A stretch of 64,000 nucleotides of DNA, taken from NCBI GenBank assembly GCA_963815375.1, contig CAWFGX010000001.1:1054001-1118000 (forward strand), given 5' to 3'. Made by a program: the position numbers and the translations under genes. The notes beneath the pieces were generated by a model. The model was not told where the DNA came from. It was given only the letters and a program-made list of their open reading frames with translations, and searched no databases. Source of the stretch: JASHPR01 sp963815375 (GTDB lineage Bacteria; Actinomycetota; Actinomycetes; Streptosporangiales; Streptosporangiaceae). Of this stretch, positions 9,027 through 16,690 are shown one piece after another. The first letter of the stretch is position 1; each line of letters opens with the position of its first letter.

Positions 9027-9890
9027 AGCAGCGACCGGAATGACGCGCTCGCCGAGCAGCTCGAGCGGGGTGATCGCCGAGACGTTCGGGACCCGCCCTT
9101 GGACATGCGAGACACCCAGTTCGGCTAGGTCGTGGAGCTGAACGAGCAGCGGCTCTACGTTCTGTCCGTCTGGCCCGGGATCGAGCGGGATCATGGCCGT
9201 CTTCTCGATCTCGTCGTAGTCGCGGCCTACTGCCTCGCAGTGGGCGCGCAGCACGTCGAGCTTGCGCTCAAGCTCGGGCCCACCGAAGAGGTTGCAGGCC
9301 TGCGCGTACTGCGCGACAAGGCGCAGAGTCTTCTGCTCCCCGCCGCCGCCGATCATGATCGGGGGGTGCGGGCGGGTCAGTGGTTGCGGCGAGTTGAGTG
9401 TCCGCGCGAGCTGGTAGTACTTGCCGGAGTAGGTACCCTCGTCGTCGCTCCACATCTGCAGGCAGATTTGCAGCGCCTCCTCCAGCCGCTCGAACCGCTC
9501 GGCGAGCGGCGGGAACTCCAGCCCGAGGCCGCGTGCCTCCTGCTCGAACCAGGCCGCACCGATTCCCAGCCAGGCCCGCCCGCCGGAGAGAACGTCCAGC
9601 GTGGTCACTGCCTTGGCCAGCAGCCCGGGCTTGCGGTAGACGACGGCGGTCACCCACGCCAGCAGGTCGATCCGCGATGTGCTCGCGGCCAGATACCCGA
9701 GCGTGGTGTAGGCCTCAAGCATCTCGTGCTCGGGCGGCCCGATCACAGAGATCTGCCAGACGTGGTCCATCACGCTGAGCTTGGCAAACCCGGCGTCCTC
9801 GGCTGCGGTGGCGATGCGGGTCAGGTTCCTGCCCAGACCTGGCGGGCCTTCTGGCCAGGTGAAATCGGGCACATGCAGGCCAAGCTTCAT
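9018..9890 (-). CDS. LLM class (probably F420-dependent) oxidoreductase
   Basis: The 290-aa protein starts at ATG 9890, 5-10 nt after a GGAGGGG ribosome-binding site. Longer upstream frames lack support. It has the bacterial luciferase-like TIM-barrel signatures MKLGLHVPDF, AEDAGFAKLSVMDHV, TTLDVLSGGRAWLGIG and PPIMIGGGGEQKTL. In actinomycetes this subgroup usually uses F420 to reduce or oxidise small organic substrates. The substrate is unknown. A second family member lies about 280 bp away in the same orientation, but the two are too different to be a recent tandem duplication. I see nothing recognisable in the gap between them (9891-10170). Confidence 0.88.
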   Translation of the reverse strand: MKLGLHVPDFTWPEGPPGLGRNLTRIATAAEDAGFAKLSVMDHVWQISVIGPPEHEMLEAYTTLGYLAASTSRIDLLAWVTAVVYRKPGLLAKAVTTLDVLSGGRAWLGIGAAWFEQEARGLGLEFPPLAERFERLEEALQICLQMWSDDEGTYSGKYYQLARTLNSPQPLTRPHPPIMIGGGGEQKTLRLVAQYAQACNLFGGPELERKLDVLRAHCEAVGRDYDEIEKTAMIPLDPGPDGQNVEPLLVQLHDLAELGVSHVQGRVPNVSAITPLELLGERVIPVAAGF

Positions 9891-10170
9891 GGCGTTACCC
9901 CTCCGGAAGAACCCATACGTCCAGGTCCGAGACGGTGACGAGGTCACCGAGCGACAGACTGGCACCGGCGCCGGCCCCTGCGCAAGCTGACGGAGCCCCC
10001 GCCGGGGTGGAGGAGGCCATCACCCGCCTTGACCGCGCCTGTGGCCGCTCCTGTCCGGGACACCGTGATGTCGCGTACGGACCAAGGCCAGCTGGACAGG
10101 TGGGGTGAGGCGGCAGCTACCGCTGAATCGCTCAGCGACGTCTTCGGCAGCTAGCGGCCGGAAGCGGGTT

Positions 10171-11085
10171 TCAGCCCCCGGCGACTGCCTCGCGGACCGC
10201 GGGGACGACCTCGGTGGCCCAGCGACCGAGTGCTACCGCAGGGGGGGTGTCGTCGGTCGACCGGTAGACGAAACCGCCCGCTCGGTGCTCCAGCACCGCG
10301 CCGGTGAGTTCCTCGGCCCACTGGGCGGCACTGCCGCCGATCCAACGGCCGTCGCTGTCGCGGGTGGCGGGCAGCGGGTCGGGGGTGATCCGGCCGCCGA
10401 AATTGAAGATGCTGGCGACCTCGGCCGGATCCCGGCCGGCGGACGCGGCCGACTCGTCGATCAGCGGGCGCGCCTGACGGTAGGCCGGTGTGAGCCAGTC
10501 CGCGGCGCGAGGAGGAACCCAGCCGTCGGCCAGCCTGCCGGTGACGGCCAGCGATCTTGGCCCGCCGGAGCCGGTCCAGACCGGCGGGGCCGGGGACGGC
10601 GCTGGCTCTATGCCGGAGACGTGGTAGAACTCCCCGTCGAAGGTCACCGGGTCTCCGCCGCCCGATAGCGCCCGGACCAGCTGGATTGCTTCCGCCATCT
10701 CCCGCACAGCCGCCCCGGGGCTCAGCCGTGGCACGCCGAAGTTGGCGATCTGGTCCCACAGGCCCCCTGCGCCGATTCCGAAGATGATCCGCCCGCCGGA
10801 CAGGGCCGACAGCGACGTGAGCGTCCGGGCCAGCAGCGGCGCGGGCCTGCTGGGGTTGGTGACCGTGACGACGCCGACGATGCGGGAAGTCCGCCCGAGG
10901 GCCACGCCCAGCGTTGCGTAGGCGTCGAGCCGGTCGCCGAAGTACGGGTGATCGGCGATCGTCAGCAGGTCAAGCCCGTCCCGGTCGGCCTGGACCGCGG
11001 ATTCGAGGACCTGGCCCGCATCCCCCACAGCCGCTCCGTTCCAGGCCCCGGCGCCGAGACCGAACAGCACCTTCTGTTGCGGCAT
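10171..11085 (-). CDS. LLM class flavin/F420-dependent oxidoreductase
   Basis: The 304-aa luciferase-like protein starts at ATG 11085, preceded by GAGAGAGGGAAC. Family signatures include DGLDLLTIADHPYFGD, TSLSALSGGRIIFGIGAGGLW and VWTGSGGPRSL. It is closer to the tetrahydromethanopterin-reductase-like branch than its neighbour at 9018. The upstream gene for a wall-anchored lipoprotein-like protein ends only 37 bp before this start on the same strand, so cotranscription is possible though functionally puzzling. The substrate is not predictable. Confidence 0.88.
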   Translation of the reverse strand: MPQQKVLFGLGAGAWNGAAVGDAGQVLESAVQADRDGLDLLTIADHPYFGDRLDAYATLGVALGRTSRIVGVVTVTNPSRPAPLLARTLTSLSALSGGRIIFGIGAGGLWDQIANFGVPRLSPGAAVREMAEAIQLVRALSGGGDPVTFDGEFYHVSGIEPAPSPAPPVWTGSGGPRSLAVTGRLADGWVPPRAADWLTPAYRQARPLIDESAASAGRDPAEVASIFNFGGRITPDPLPATRDSDGRWIGGSAAQWAEELTGAVLEHRAGGFVYRSTDDTPPAVALGRWATEVVPAVREAVAGG

Positions 11086-11122
11086 GACGTTGTTCCCTCT
11101 CTCCGGATGGCCCGGCCGAGCC

Positions 11123-11563
11123 TCAGCGGTTCCTGATGATCTTCCTGCGGTAGGCCAGGCTGCCGGCGCCCCCGAGTATCGCGGCGCCACCAAGCACGAA
11201 CAGCCACCCGTCTTGCAGCCCGGCCGTGCCGCCGCCGCCGGTGGCCGGAGCAGCAGTGGGGAACGGGCTGGTCGTCGGCGACGGGCTCAGCGACGGTGAC
11301 GGGCTGGACGACAGCGCCGGGCTGGGTGACACGGCCGGCGTCGGGGTCGCACTAGGGCTAACGCTGGGCGAGGCGTCCCGGGACGTGCTGGGCGAGGCCG
11401 TGGCCGACCCGCTCGGCTGGGGCGAGGAAGGAGGAAGCGCCGCCGAACTGTTGGTCGCGCAGGCTGAAATGGCAGCACAGGCGAGTAATGCCAGCATGAA
11501 CGCGCGTGCAGCTGCCAGCATCGCGCGGAGCCCGGGCCTCGCCGCCGCGTCCTGCGCCTTCAT
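11123..11563 (-). CDS. Ser/Pro-rich exported protein with lipobox-like N-terminus and sortase-like C-terminal anchor
   Basis: The start is ATG 11563 with GGAGG upstream, giving 146 aa. The N-terminus has an export signal ending in AISAC, which fits a lipobox. Residues ~40-105 are almost only Ser, Pro, Ala and Thr. The C-terminus reads APATGGGG, then a hydrophobic helix (GWLFVLGGAAILGGAGSLA), then YRRKIIRNR. That order (xPxTG, helix, basic tail) is the cell-wall sorting-signal layout. The divergent neighbour at 11724 is a sortase, so this is its plausible substrate. It could instead simply be a double-anchored lipoprotein. No catalytic domain is present; a surface stalk is likely. Confidence 0.75.
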   Translation of the reverse strand: MKAQDAAARPGLRAMLAAARAFMLALLACAAISACATNSSAALPPSSPQPSGSATASPSTSRDASPSVSPSATPTPAVSPSPALSSSPSPSLSPSPTTSPFPTAAPATGGGGTAGLQDGWLFVLGGAAILGGAGSLAYRRKIIRNR

Positions 11564-11723
11564 GGACCCTCCTTGAGCGTCGGCAGGTGGCCGCCCGTAT
11601 TTCCGAGGGCCATGAAGGTAATGCCCATCTACCGAGCATGCATGCAATGGCATGTTAACCATGGCTATGTCAGGCTACGCACTAGTGGTGCTCCTGCCGG
11701 GCGGCTGAGAAAGGGCGGCAGCG

Positions 11724-12452
11724 TTGGGGCGCGTGGAGTGGCGGCGCATCGCCGGGCTGCGCGTGGTCATGTCCTGGCCGGAGACCGGGTACGCCCCGCC
11801 GCCGCGCGTACCGCACAGCCTGCGAGCCCGCGCTGCCGGGATGGCTGGCGTCCTTCTCGTCATCGCCGGGGCCGCCGCTATCGGCGCGGCGGTCAGCGCC
11901 CAGAGGCACGCTCCCCAGCCTTCGCCAGCCGCATCAGGAGCGATTGGCCCGTCAGCGAACCGCGACCGCGGACCATCGCTGCAGCGCTCACCTCCCATGT
12001 CGGTGAACATCCCGGCCATCGACGTAAGTTCGGACCTGCTGCACCTCGGAGACACCGCTGACGGTGCGATTCAGGTACCGTCGCTGCCCGCGCAGGCCGG
12101 CGACGCGGCGTGGTACGAGGGCTCAGTGACGCCCGGCGAGCTCGGCACATCGGTGATCGAGGGTCACCTGGACAGCTACCAGGGGCCTGCCGTCTTCTTC
12201 CGGCTGGGCGCCCTGCGCCCCGGAGACAGGGTCGATGTGCAGCTAGCAGACGGTATGACCGCGGTGTTCAGAGTCACTGGCGTTCGCCGTTATCTCAAGT
12301 CGAACTTCCCGGCGAGAGCCGTTTACGGCACGGCCAACTACGCGGCGCTCCGCCTGATCACATGCGGAGGCGCCTTCGACTACGCCACCGGTCATTACCT
12401 CAGCTCCGTTGTGGTGTTCGCGTCCCTTGCCTCGTCGCGCCGGGCCGCCTGA
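11724..12452 (+). CDS. Class F-type sortase, catalytic Arg apparently replaced
   Basis: The 242-aa protein (TTG 11724, AAGGG upstream) has an N-terminal membrane helix at ~37-56, a Pro/Ser-rich linker and a sortase beta-barrel from ~94. IEGHLDS carries His148 and LITCGGAFD carries Cys214. Family members usually continue GHYRDNVVV, whose Arg completes the His-Cys-Arg triad. Here the same place reads GHYLSSVVV, so Leu226 seems to sit where Arg is expected. The codon is CTC, one base from CGC. Sortases cleave xPxTG-type signals and attach proteins to the wall; the divergent gene at 11123-11563 encodes a candidate substrate. Whether this copy is active is uncertain. Confidence 0.85.
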   Translation: MGRVEWRRIAGLRVVMSWPETGYAPPPRVPHSLRARAAGMAGVLLVIAGAAAIGAAVSAQRHAPQPSPAASGAIGPSANRDRGPSLQRSPPMSVNIPAIDVSSDLLHLGDTADGAIQVPSLPAQAGDAAWYEGSVTPGELGTSVIEGHLDSYQGPAVFFRLGALRPGDRVDVQLADGMTAVFRVTGVRRYLKSNFPARAVYGTANYAALRLITCGGAFDYATGHYLSSVVVFASLASSRRAA

Positions 12453-12460
12453 GCCAGCGT

Positions 12461-13177
12461 TCAGCTGGTGAATGTCGGGTCTGCCCCGTGCATGACCCGT
12501 GCTCGCCCGCTGGGTTCCTCCCAGTCCTCTGACCGGCCGAATGCTGTCATGTCCAGCATCGCGTAAGCGGGGATCAACGGCTCCGCTCCCCGGGCGTAGA
12601 CCGAATAGGTGTGGAAGATCTCCCCGCCGTTGCGCAGGAAGCAGCTGTACCCCGGCATTTCCTCGGACTCACCGTCATCGATCTTGTCCGAGAGGTCCTG
12701 GTAGTTGTAGTTGACCTGCGACGCGTCGACAGTGGCCTGGAAGTCGCGGTTGAAGTCGCTGCCCGCCGAGGAATACCACGGCACTGCCCAGCCCCTGGCG
12801 GCCTGGTAGGCCTGGAGCTTGGCGAGCGGGGCGACGGACACGAAAGCCAGCGCGGTGTCCCGGGACCGGAGCTGGGCCAGCAGCGGCTCCGAGATCACAT
12901 CGAGCGCGGCCGTGCAGCCGGGACAGGCCGCGTCCCAGTCTGCGCCGAACATGACATGCTGCACGATCAGCTGGCTGCAGCCGCTGAACAAGTCGCCAAG
13001 GGTGACAGTCCTGTCCGGGCCGTCGAAGGTGTAGGACTTGCCGACTCTGACCATGGGCAGCCGACGCCGCTCCGCGTTCAGTGCGACGCGGGCTCTGGTC
13101 TGCTCCTTCTCCCTGGCGAGCAGGCGCACCCTGGCCTCGAGCCACTCCTCGCGCGATACCACCTCCGGCAAAGCCAT
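12461..13177 (-). CDS. DUF899 family (thioredoxin-fold-like) protein
   Basis: The 238-aa protein matches the DUF899 family along its whole length. It opens with the helical VSREEWLEARVRLLAREKE segment. Then come LPMVRVGKSYTFDGP, DLFSGCSQLIVQH, a peroxiredoxin-like ACPGCTAALD, VSVAPLAKLQAYQ, PWYSSAGSDFNRDF and a late PGYSCFLRNGGEIFHTYS. The family resembles AhpC/thioredoxin folds, and the CPGC pair could be redox-active, but no enzymatic activity is established that I know of. It is convergent with the sortase gene (8 bp apart) and shows no operon partner. Confidence 0.85.
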   Translation of the reverse strand: MALPEVVSREEWLEARVRLLAREKEQTRARVALNAERRRLPMVRVGKSYTFDGPDRTVTLGDLFSGCSQLIVQHVMFGADWDAACPGCTAALDVISEPLLAQLRSRDTALAFVSVAPLAKLQAYQAARGWAVPWYSSAGSDFNRDFQATVDASQVNYNYQDLSDKIDDGESEEMPGYSCFLRNGGEIFHTYSVYARGAEPLIPAYAMLDMTAFGRSEDWEEPSGRARVMHGADPTFTS

Positions 13178-13302
13178 CCCGATCCTCCTCGTACCTGCTG
13201 GGCCTGCGGGCCAGGCCCCTGGTACTCCAGACGGACCGCCGTACCGGAACTAATCGCGCGTGGGTGCGCCTGATCACCGTCAACGAGCTGGCCTGCAGCG
13301 GG

Positions 13303-14088
13303 TTACCGCCACACTGGCCTGCCCAGCGGCACATGCCGGCCGCCGCTGGCCTTGGTCGCGGCCCCAAGGTAGACCCAGGCACCGACGGCGGCGAAGGTCA
13401 TCGCGATAGCGCCGGCAGCCTTGGTCATGTTGGAGTTCGTCTGATACGTGGCGATGAGCAGTACCACCAGTGCGGCCTCGACCAGCACCAGGACCGCTGT
13501 GAAGGCCAGCGGCAGCTTGAGCGTCCCCAACAGGAGCAAGCCGATCACGACTATCCAGGTGATCAGGAACGCCTCCGTCGTCCGGGCGACATCGCCCGGG
13601 AGGATACCGAACCAGCCATGCATCAGTCCGAGCAGCAGCAGCGCGTAGCTGAGCCAGAAGCCGGCAAAGACGCCGAAGATGGCCGCTACCGCGTTCTGGC
13701 CGGTGGCGGCGGCCCAGATCGTGGCCAGGAACAGCCCGGCCGAAGCCGCGGCCAGGATGATCGGCAGCGAGGCACCCACAGCGAGCGCAGGCACAGCCCC
13801 GATCAGCACCAGGCCCAGTGCGACCGACCCGGCAATGAAGCTCGGGAGTCCCAGTACCGAGGGATCCCCGGTCAGCGGTCCCGTAGCAGCGGCTCGGGCC
13901 TCGGCCTCTGGTGCGGCCTGCCGGCCAGCCGGTTCGGCTTCTGTCACCCCGCCGCGCTCTCCCGCTGTCGCGGGGCCGGTGCCGGCCGTGGCGGAGCGGG
14001 CAGCGGGCACCGAGGTACGGGGGTCATCCACTGGCTGCAGGTCGGAATCCCGAGCCGATTCTCCTGACCCATGTCGCAAACGTCGCAT
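13303..14088 (-). CDS. GPR1/FUN34/YaaH (SatP-type) acetate/succinate uptake family membrane protein
   Basis: The start is ATG 14088 with GGGGGAG upstream, giving 261 aa. The first ~80 residues are a hydrophilic Ala/Glu-rich tail without a fold. Six hydrophobic segments follow, opening with GDPSVLGLPSFIAGSVALG, the place of the family's short helix and Pro-Leu-Gly motif. FGVFAGFWLSYALLLLG is another recognisable family segment. Homologues transport acetate and related monocarboxylates. The gene lies 116 bp downstream of the MimR-type regulator on the same strand and may be cotranscribed with it. That would link acetate uptake to alkane/ketone degradation. Confidence 0.8.
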   Translation of the reverse strand: MRRLRHGSGESARDSDLQPVDDPRTSVPAARSATAGTGPATAGERGGVTEAEPAGRQAAPEAEARAAATGPLTGDPSVLGLPSFIAGSVALGLVLIGAVPALAVGASLPIILAAASAGLFLATIWAAATGQNAVAAIFGVFAGFWLSYALLLLGLMHGWFGILPGDVARTTEAFLITWIVVIGLLLLGTLKLPLAFTAVLVLVEAALVVLLIATYQTNSNMTKAAGAIAMTFAAVGAWVYLGAATKASGGRHVPLGRPVWR

Positions 14089-14204
14089 CGCTCCCCCTTT
14101 GACGAAGTCGCTCAGGAGCCAGAACATGACTGTGCACAACTTGCCTACAGCCGCCACCTGGCTGCGCACATCTCAAAATGAGGCGGTCCGGCGCTTACCG
14201 CTGG

Positions 14205-16169
14205 TCAGACCCCCGCCGGGGCGACGATGCCGTACTCACGGATCTTGCGGTAGATGGTCGCCCGCGACATCCCGAGCGCCTCGGCGGCCTGCACCTTGTT
14301 CCCGTTGCTGGCCAGCAGGCCTGCCGTGATCGCGTCGCGCTCCATCGATTCCAGCGGCGTCAGCAGCCTTCTGGACACCGACCAGCACTCGGGCGGCAGG
14401 TCCTGCGGCTGAATCACCCCGCTGCGGCGGTGCCGCACGACACGCCGCATGACCTGCCAGGCCTGCTCGACGTTCCCCGGCCAGCCAAAGCGCATCAGCA
14501 GCTGCATCGCCTCGGGCGAGCAGGAAAGCCCGCCGTGGCGGCCCAGCCGTCCGAGGAAGAACGGTACCAGCTCGTGCAGGTCGTCGATGTGGTGCCGAAG
14601 CGGCGGCACCTCGATGGTGCGAGGGAAGAACCGGAGCAGCCTGGCCAGATCGTCGCCGCCAGGCTGGCTCAGGGTCACCGCAAGCCAGAGCGAACCATCC
14701 CGCTGTGCCGCTCTGGCCTCCTGCAGCGCGCCGGCCAGCGCGCCCCGATGCCTGGGGCCCAGCCGGTCGACGTGGCTGATCACCAGGTCACCCTCGCCCT
14801 GCAGCAGCTCACGGCGCACCTCAGCCAGCCATCCTGAGCCGGCGTCGGCTGCGTCGAGCACCCGGAAGTGGCCTGCCGGGTCACGGCGCTGGTGCACCCC
14901 GCCCAGCAACGCCAGCTTGCCGACGCCAGGCTCGCCCTCCAGCACCAGCCACTCCCCCGACTCGCGGGCTGCCTCGACGTCCCGGCACGCCCGCAGCCAC
15001 AGCGCTCCGGAGCCGACCAGGCCGGGCAGGGGCATCGGCGCCCGCGCCCCCCGCCTGCCCGTCCGGCCCGCATCCCTGGCCCTCCTGCCCGTGGCCGGAC
15101 TTACTGCTGCGGCCGCGGGCATGGCAGTCGTGGTCCCCGCGTTCCCGGCCGTCGCGGCCGGGGCCGCTGCGCCACGGGCCGCGGAACCCGCTGCGTCGCC
15201 ACCTGCGAGGAGTCGCACGTGCACGATGCCGCCGAATGGCGGGTCGCCCGCACTCAGCGGCCGGCAGTGCACCCGGGCCCTGGCACCAGTCGGCAGGTCG
15301 ACGTCGATCGCCAGGGTCCGGCCGCTGGCCAGCGCCTCGGCCGCCTGACCGACGAGCACCATCTGATCGCCCGGATCGAGCACCTCCCGGGCCTGGTCGT
15401 TGCTCAGCAGCATGTCGTTGCTGAGCGCGAGCACGATGCCCGGCGTGTGCCGGCATGCGCGCCGGTACTCCTGCAGCAGCCCGAGTTCGTGCTCGCTGGT
15501 GTCGGCGAGCAGCGCGTGGGCGATCTGATCGGCGGTTGTCCGCGACAGCACTATCAGCAGCGGGTCAGCGTCCTTGCGCCAGCAGGTCAGGTCGATGAGG
15601 CCAAGGGTCTTGCCAGAGATAGGGTGCCGGATCGGTGTCCCGGCGCAGGCCAGGTCCTCCAGGTTCTCGGCATAGTGCTCGTGCCCGAAGACGTGCGCTG
15701 GGCGGCCGCCCTCCAGCGCCGTGCCGATACCGTTCGTTCCGACAGACCGTTCGGAGTAGCTGAACCCGGGCGCGAGCTGCACGCTGTCCAGGTGATGGTC
15801 GAGGTCGCTGTCGGCCCGCAGCCGGAAGAGCACGAGCCCATTGGGGTCGGTGAGGATGATGCTGATCGGCTGGCCCTCCAGGTTCTCGCGCAGCTGCCAG
15901 AGCACCGGCATCGCGGCGCGGGTCAGCGGCGTGTCCAGATCTGGATCACTGAGGTAGGACAGGTCTACTCGGTCGGCAGCGACCTTCCACCCGCGGGACC
16001 GCCGCCAGGACGCCAGGATAATGTTGCGCACCCCGGCGAGCCCGCCACGCGGCTCTCCCGCCGAGGCCGTCAGGAACTGCTCCCGCGCGTCTGCCAGCCG
16101 GTCACGGCCGGTCACGGCCGGGTAGTGCGCCCTGGTTTGCGCCCCTCGATTCGCTGCGCCGCCCCGCAT
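14205..16169 (-). CDS. mimR: AcoR/MimR-type transcriptional activator (GAF - degenerate AAA+ - Fis HTH)
   Basis: The 654-aa protein has an AcoR-type GAF sensor (YSERSVGTNGIGTAL near 150; TPIRHPISGKTLGLIDL near 190), an Ala/Gly-rich linker and an AAA+-like domain. It ends in a Fis helix-turn-helix (NKVQAAEALGMSRATIYRK). The AAA+ domain keeps Walker A (GEPGVGK) but has VISHVDRL instead of a clean Walker B, and I cannot find the GAFTGA loop needed to contact sigma-54. That fits actinobacterial MimR-type activators, which act without sigma-54. It is divergent from the monooxygenase operon and is its probable activator, with the GAF domain sensing substrate. The start at 16169 follows a G-rich ribosome-binding site. 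Confidence 0.85.
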   Translation of the reverse strand: MRGGAANRGAQTRAHYPAVTGRDRLADAREQFLTASAGEPRGGLAGVRNIILASWRRSRGWKVAADRVDLSYLSDPDLDTPLTRAAMPVLWQLRENLEGQPISIILTDPNGLVLFRLRADSDLDHHLDSVQLAPGFSYSERSVGTNGIGTALEGGRPAHVFGHEHYAENLEDLACAGTPIRHPISGKTLGLIDLTCWRKDADPLLIVLSRTTADQIAHALLADTSEHELGLLQEYRRACRHTPGIVLALSNDMLLSNDQAREVLDPGDQMVLVGQAAEALASGRTLAIDVDLPTGARARVHCRPLSAGDPPFGGIVHVRLLAGGDAAGSAARGAAAPAATAGNAGTTTAMPAAAAVSPATGRRARDAGRTGRRGARAPMPLPGLVGSGALWLRACRDVEAARESGEWLVLEGEPGVGKLALLGGVHQRRDPAGHFRVLDAADAGSGWLAEVRRELLQGEGDLVISHVDRLGPRHRGALAGALQEARAAQRDGSLWLAVTLSQPGGDDLARLLRFFPRTIEVPPLRHHIDDLHELVPFFLGRLGRHGGLSCSPEAMQLLMRFGWPGNVEQAWQVMRRVVRHRRSGVIQPQDLPPECWSVSRRLLTPLESMERDAITAGLLASNGNKVQAAEALGMSRATIYRKIREYGIVAPAGV

Positions 16170-16284
16170 GAGTCCACCCCCCGCCTGTGGTGCCGCTGCG
16201 TCAGCCGGTTCACCTGCGGAGACAGCACGCGGCTCCTCAGGTAGTGGTACCCCGTCAGAGTCGCGCCCACCGGTTCCAGGGCCT

Positions 16285-16299
16285 GTCTCATGTTGAGAC
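16285..16299. promoter_or_regulatory. Candidate activator operator: inverted repeat GTCTCA-TGT-TGAGAC
   Basis: A perfect 6-bp inverted repeat with a 3-bp spacer lies in the ~200-bp divergent region between the MimR-type regulator and the monooxygenase operon, about 75 bp upstream of the first operon gene. Its placement and symmetry fit a dimeric Fis-type HTH. A -10-like TAGATA follows at 16330-16335. A close relative of this site occurs upstream of the methyltransferase gene at 31890. Confidence 0.5.
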
Positions 16300-16374
16300 C
16301 GCCAGCGCGGCCCCGTGGCTATTTGCTGGTAGATACACCGGCCAGCCTCCGATCCGGGCGGAGGGGGGTGAGTG

Positions 16375-16623
16375 ATGGACTCGCCGGGCGAGTTCCAGGG
16401 TGGGAGTTACAACCCCTGGAGCGTCGTTAACCTGGTGTTCGCGCACCTGGCTGAGCAGGGTATGCACCCGATCCTGGGCGAGGCCGGTGACCCGGGCAGG
16501 CCCGCGGCGGACCTGCTGCGGGCCCTTGGGATCGAGCCCGTGGCCGAAGGCACGAGTCAGGCTTCGGGCGAGATAACGCAGCACCTGGCCGCCATCCGGG
16601 ACGCCGTATTCGGTGACGGCTAA
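16375..16623 (+). CDS. Small protein of unknown function heading the monooxygenase operon
   Basis: The ORF encodes 82 aa from ATG 16375 (an in-frame GTG lies at 16372). A strong GGAGGGGGG sits just upstream, so it is very likely translated. The protein is soluble and acidic. It begins with YNPWSVVNLVFAHLAEQG, then a Pro/Gly turn, then two amphipathic helices (ADLLRALGIEP; ASGEITQHLAAIRDAVFG). I do not recognise the family. It is the first gene after the regulated promoter and ends 67 bp before prmA. A role as a small accessory or regulatory subunit of the monooxygenase is possible but purely contextual. Confidence 0.7.
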   Translation: MDSPGEFQGGSYNPWSVVNLVFAHLAEQGMHPILGEAGDPGRPAADLLRALGIEPVAEGTSQASGEITQHLAAIRDAVFGDG

Positions 16624-16690
16624 CCGGTGGCTGGCGCAGCGGTCTGTCAGGCACACAGGCAGTCCGGCCGGCCAGAAGAAGGGGGTGACG

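Noticed and set aside
9891..10170. Remnant gene in the 280-bp gap between the two LLM oxidoreductases
   Set aside because: No frame shows a recognisable domain or a supported start; the gap is too short and featureless to call.
16305..16340. Possible sigma-54 (-24/-12) promoter TGGCTATTTGC before the monooxygenase operon
   Set aside because: The GG and GC elements are too close together for a sigma-54 promoter, and the adjacent regulator lacks a GAFTGA loop.
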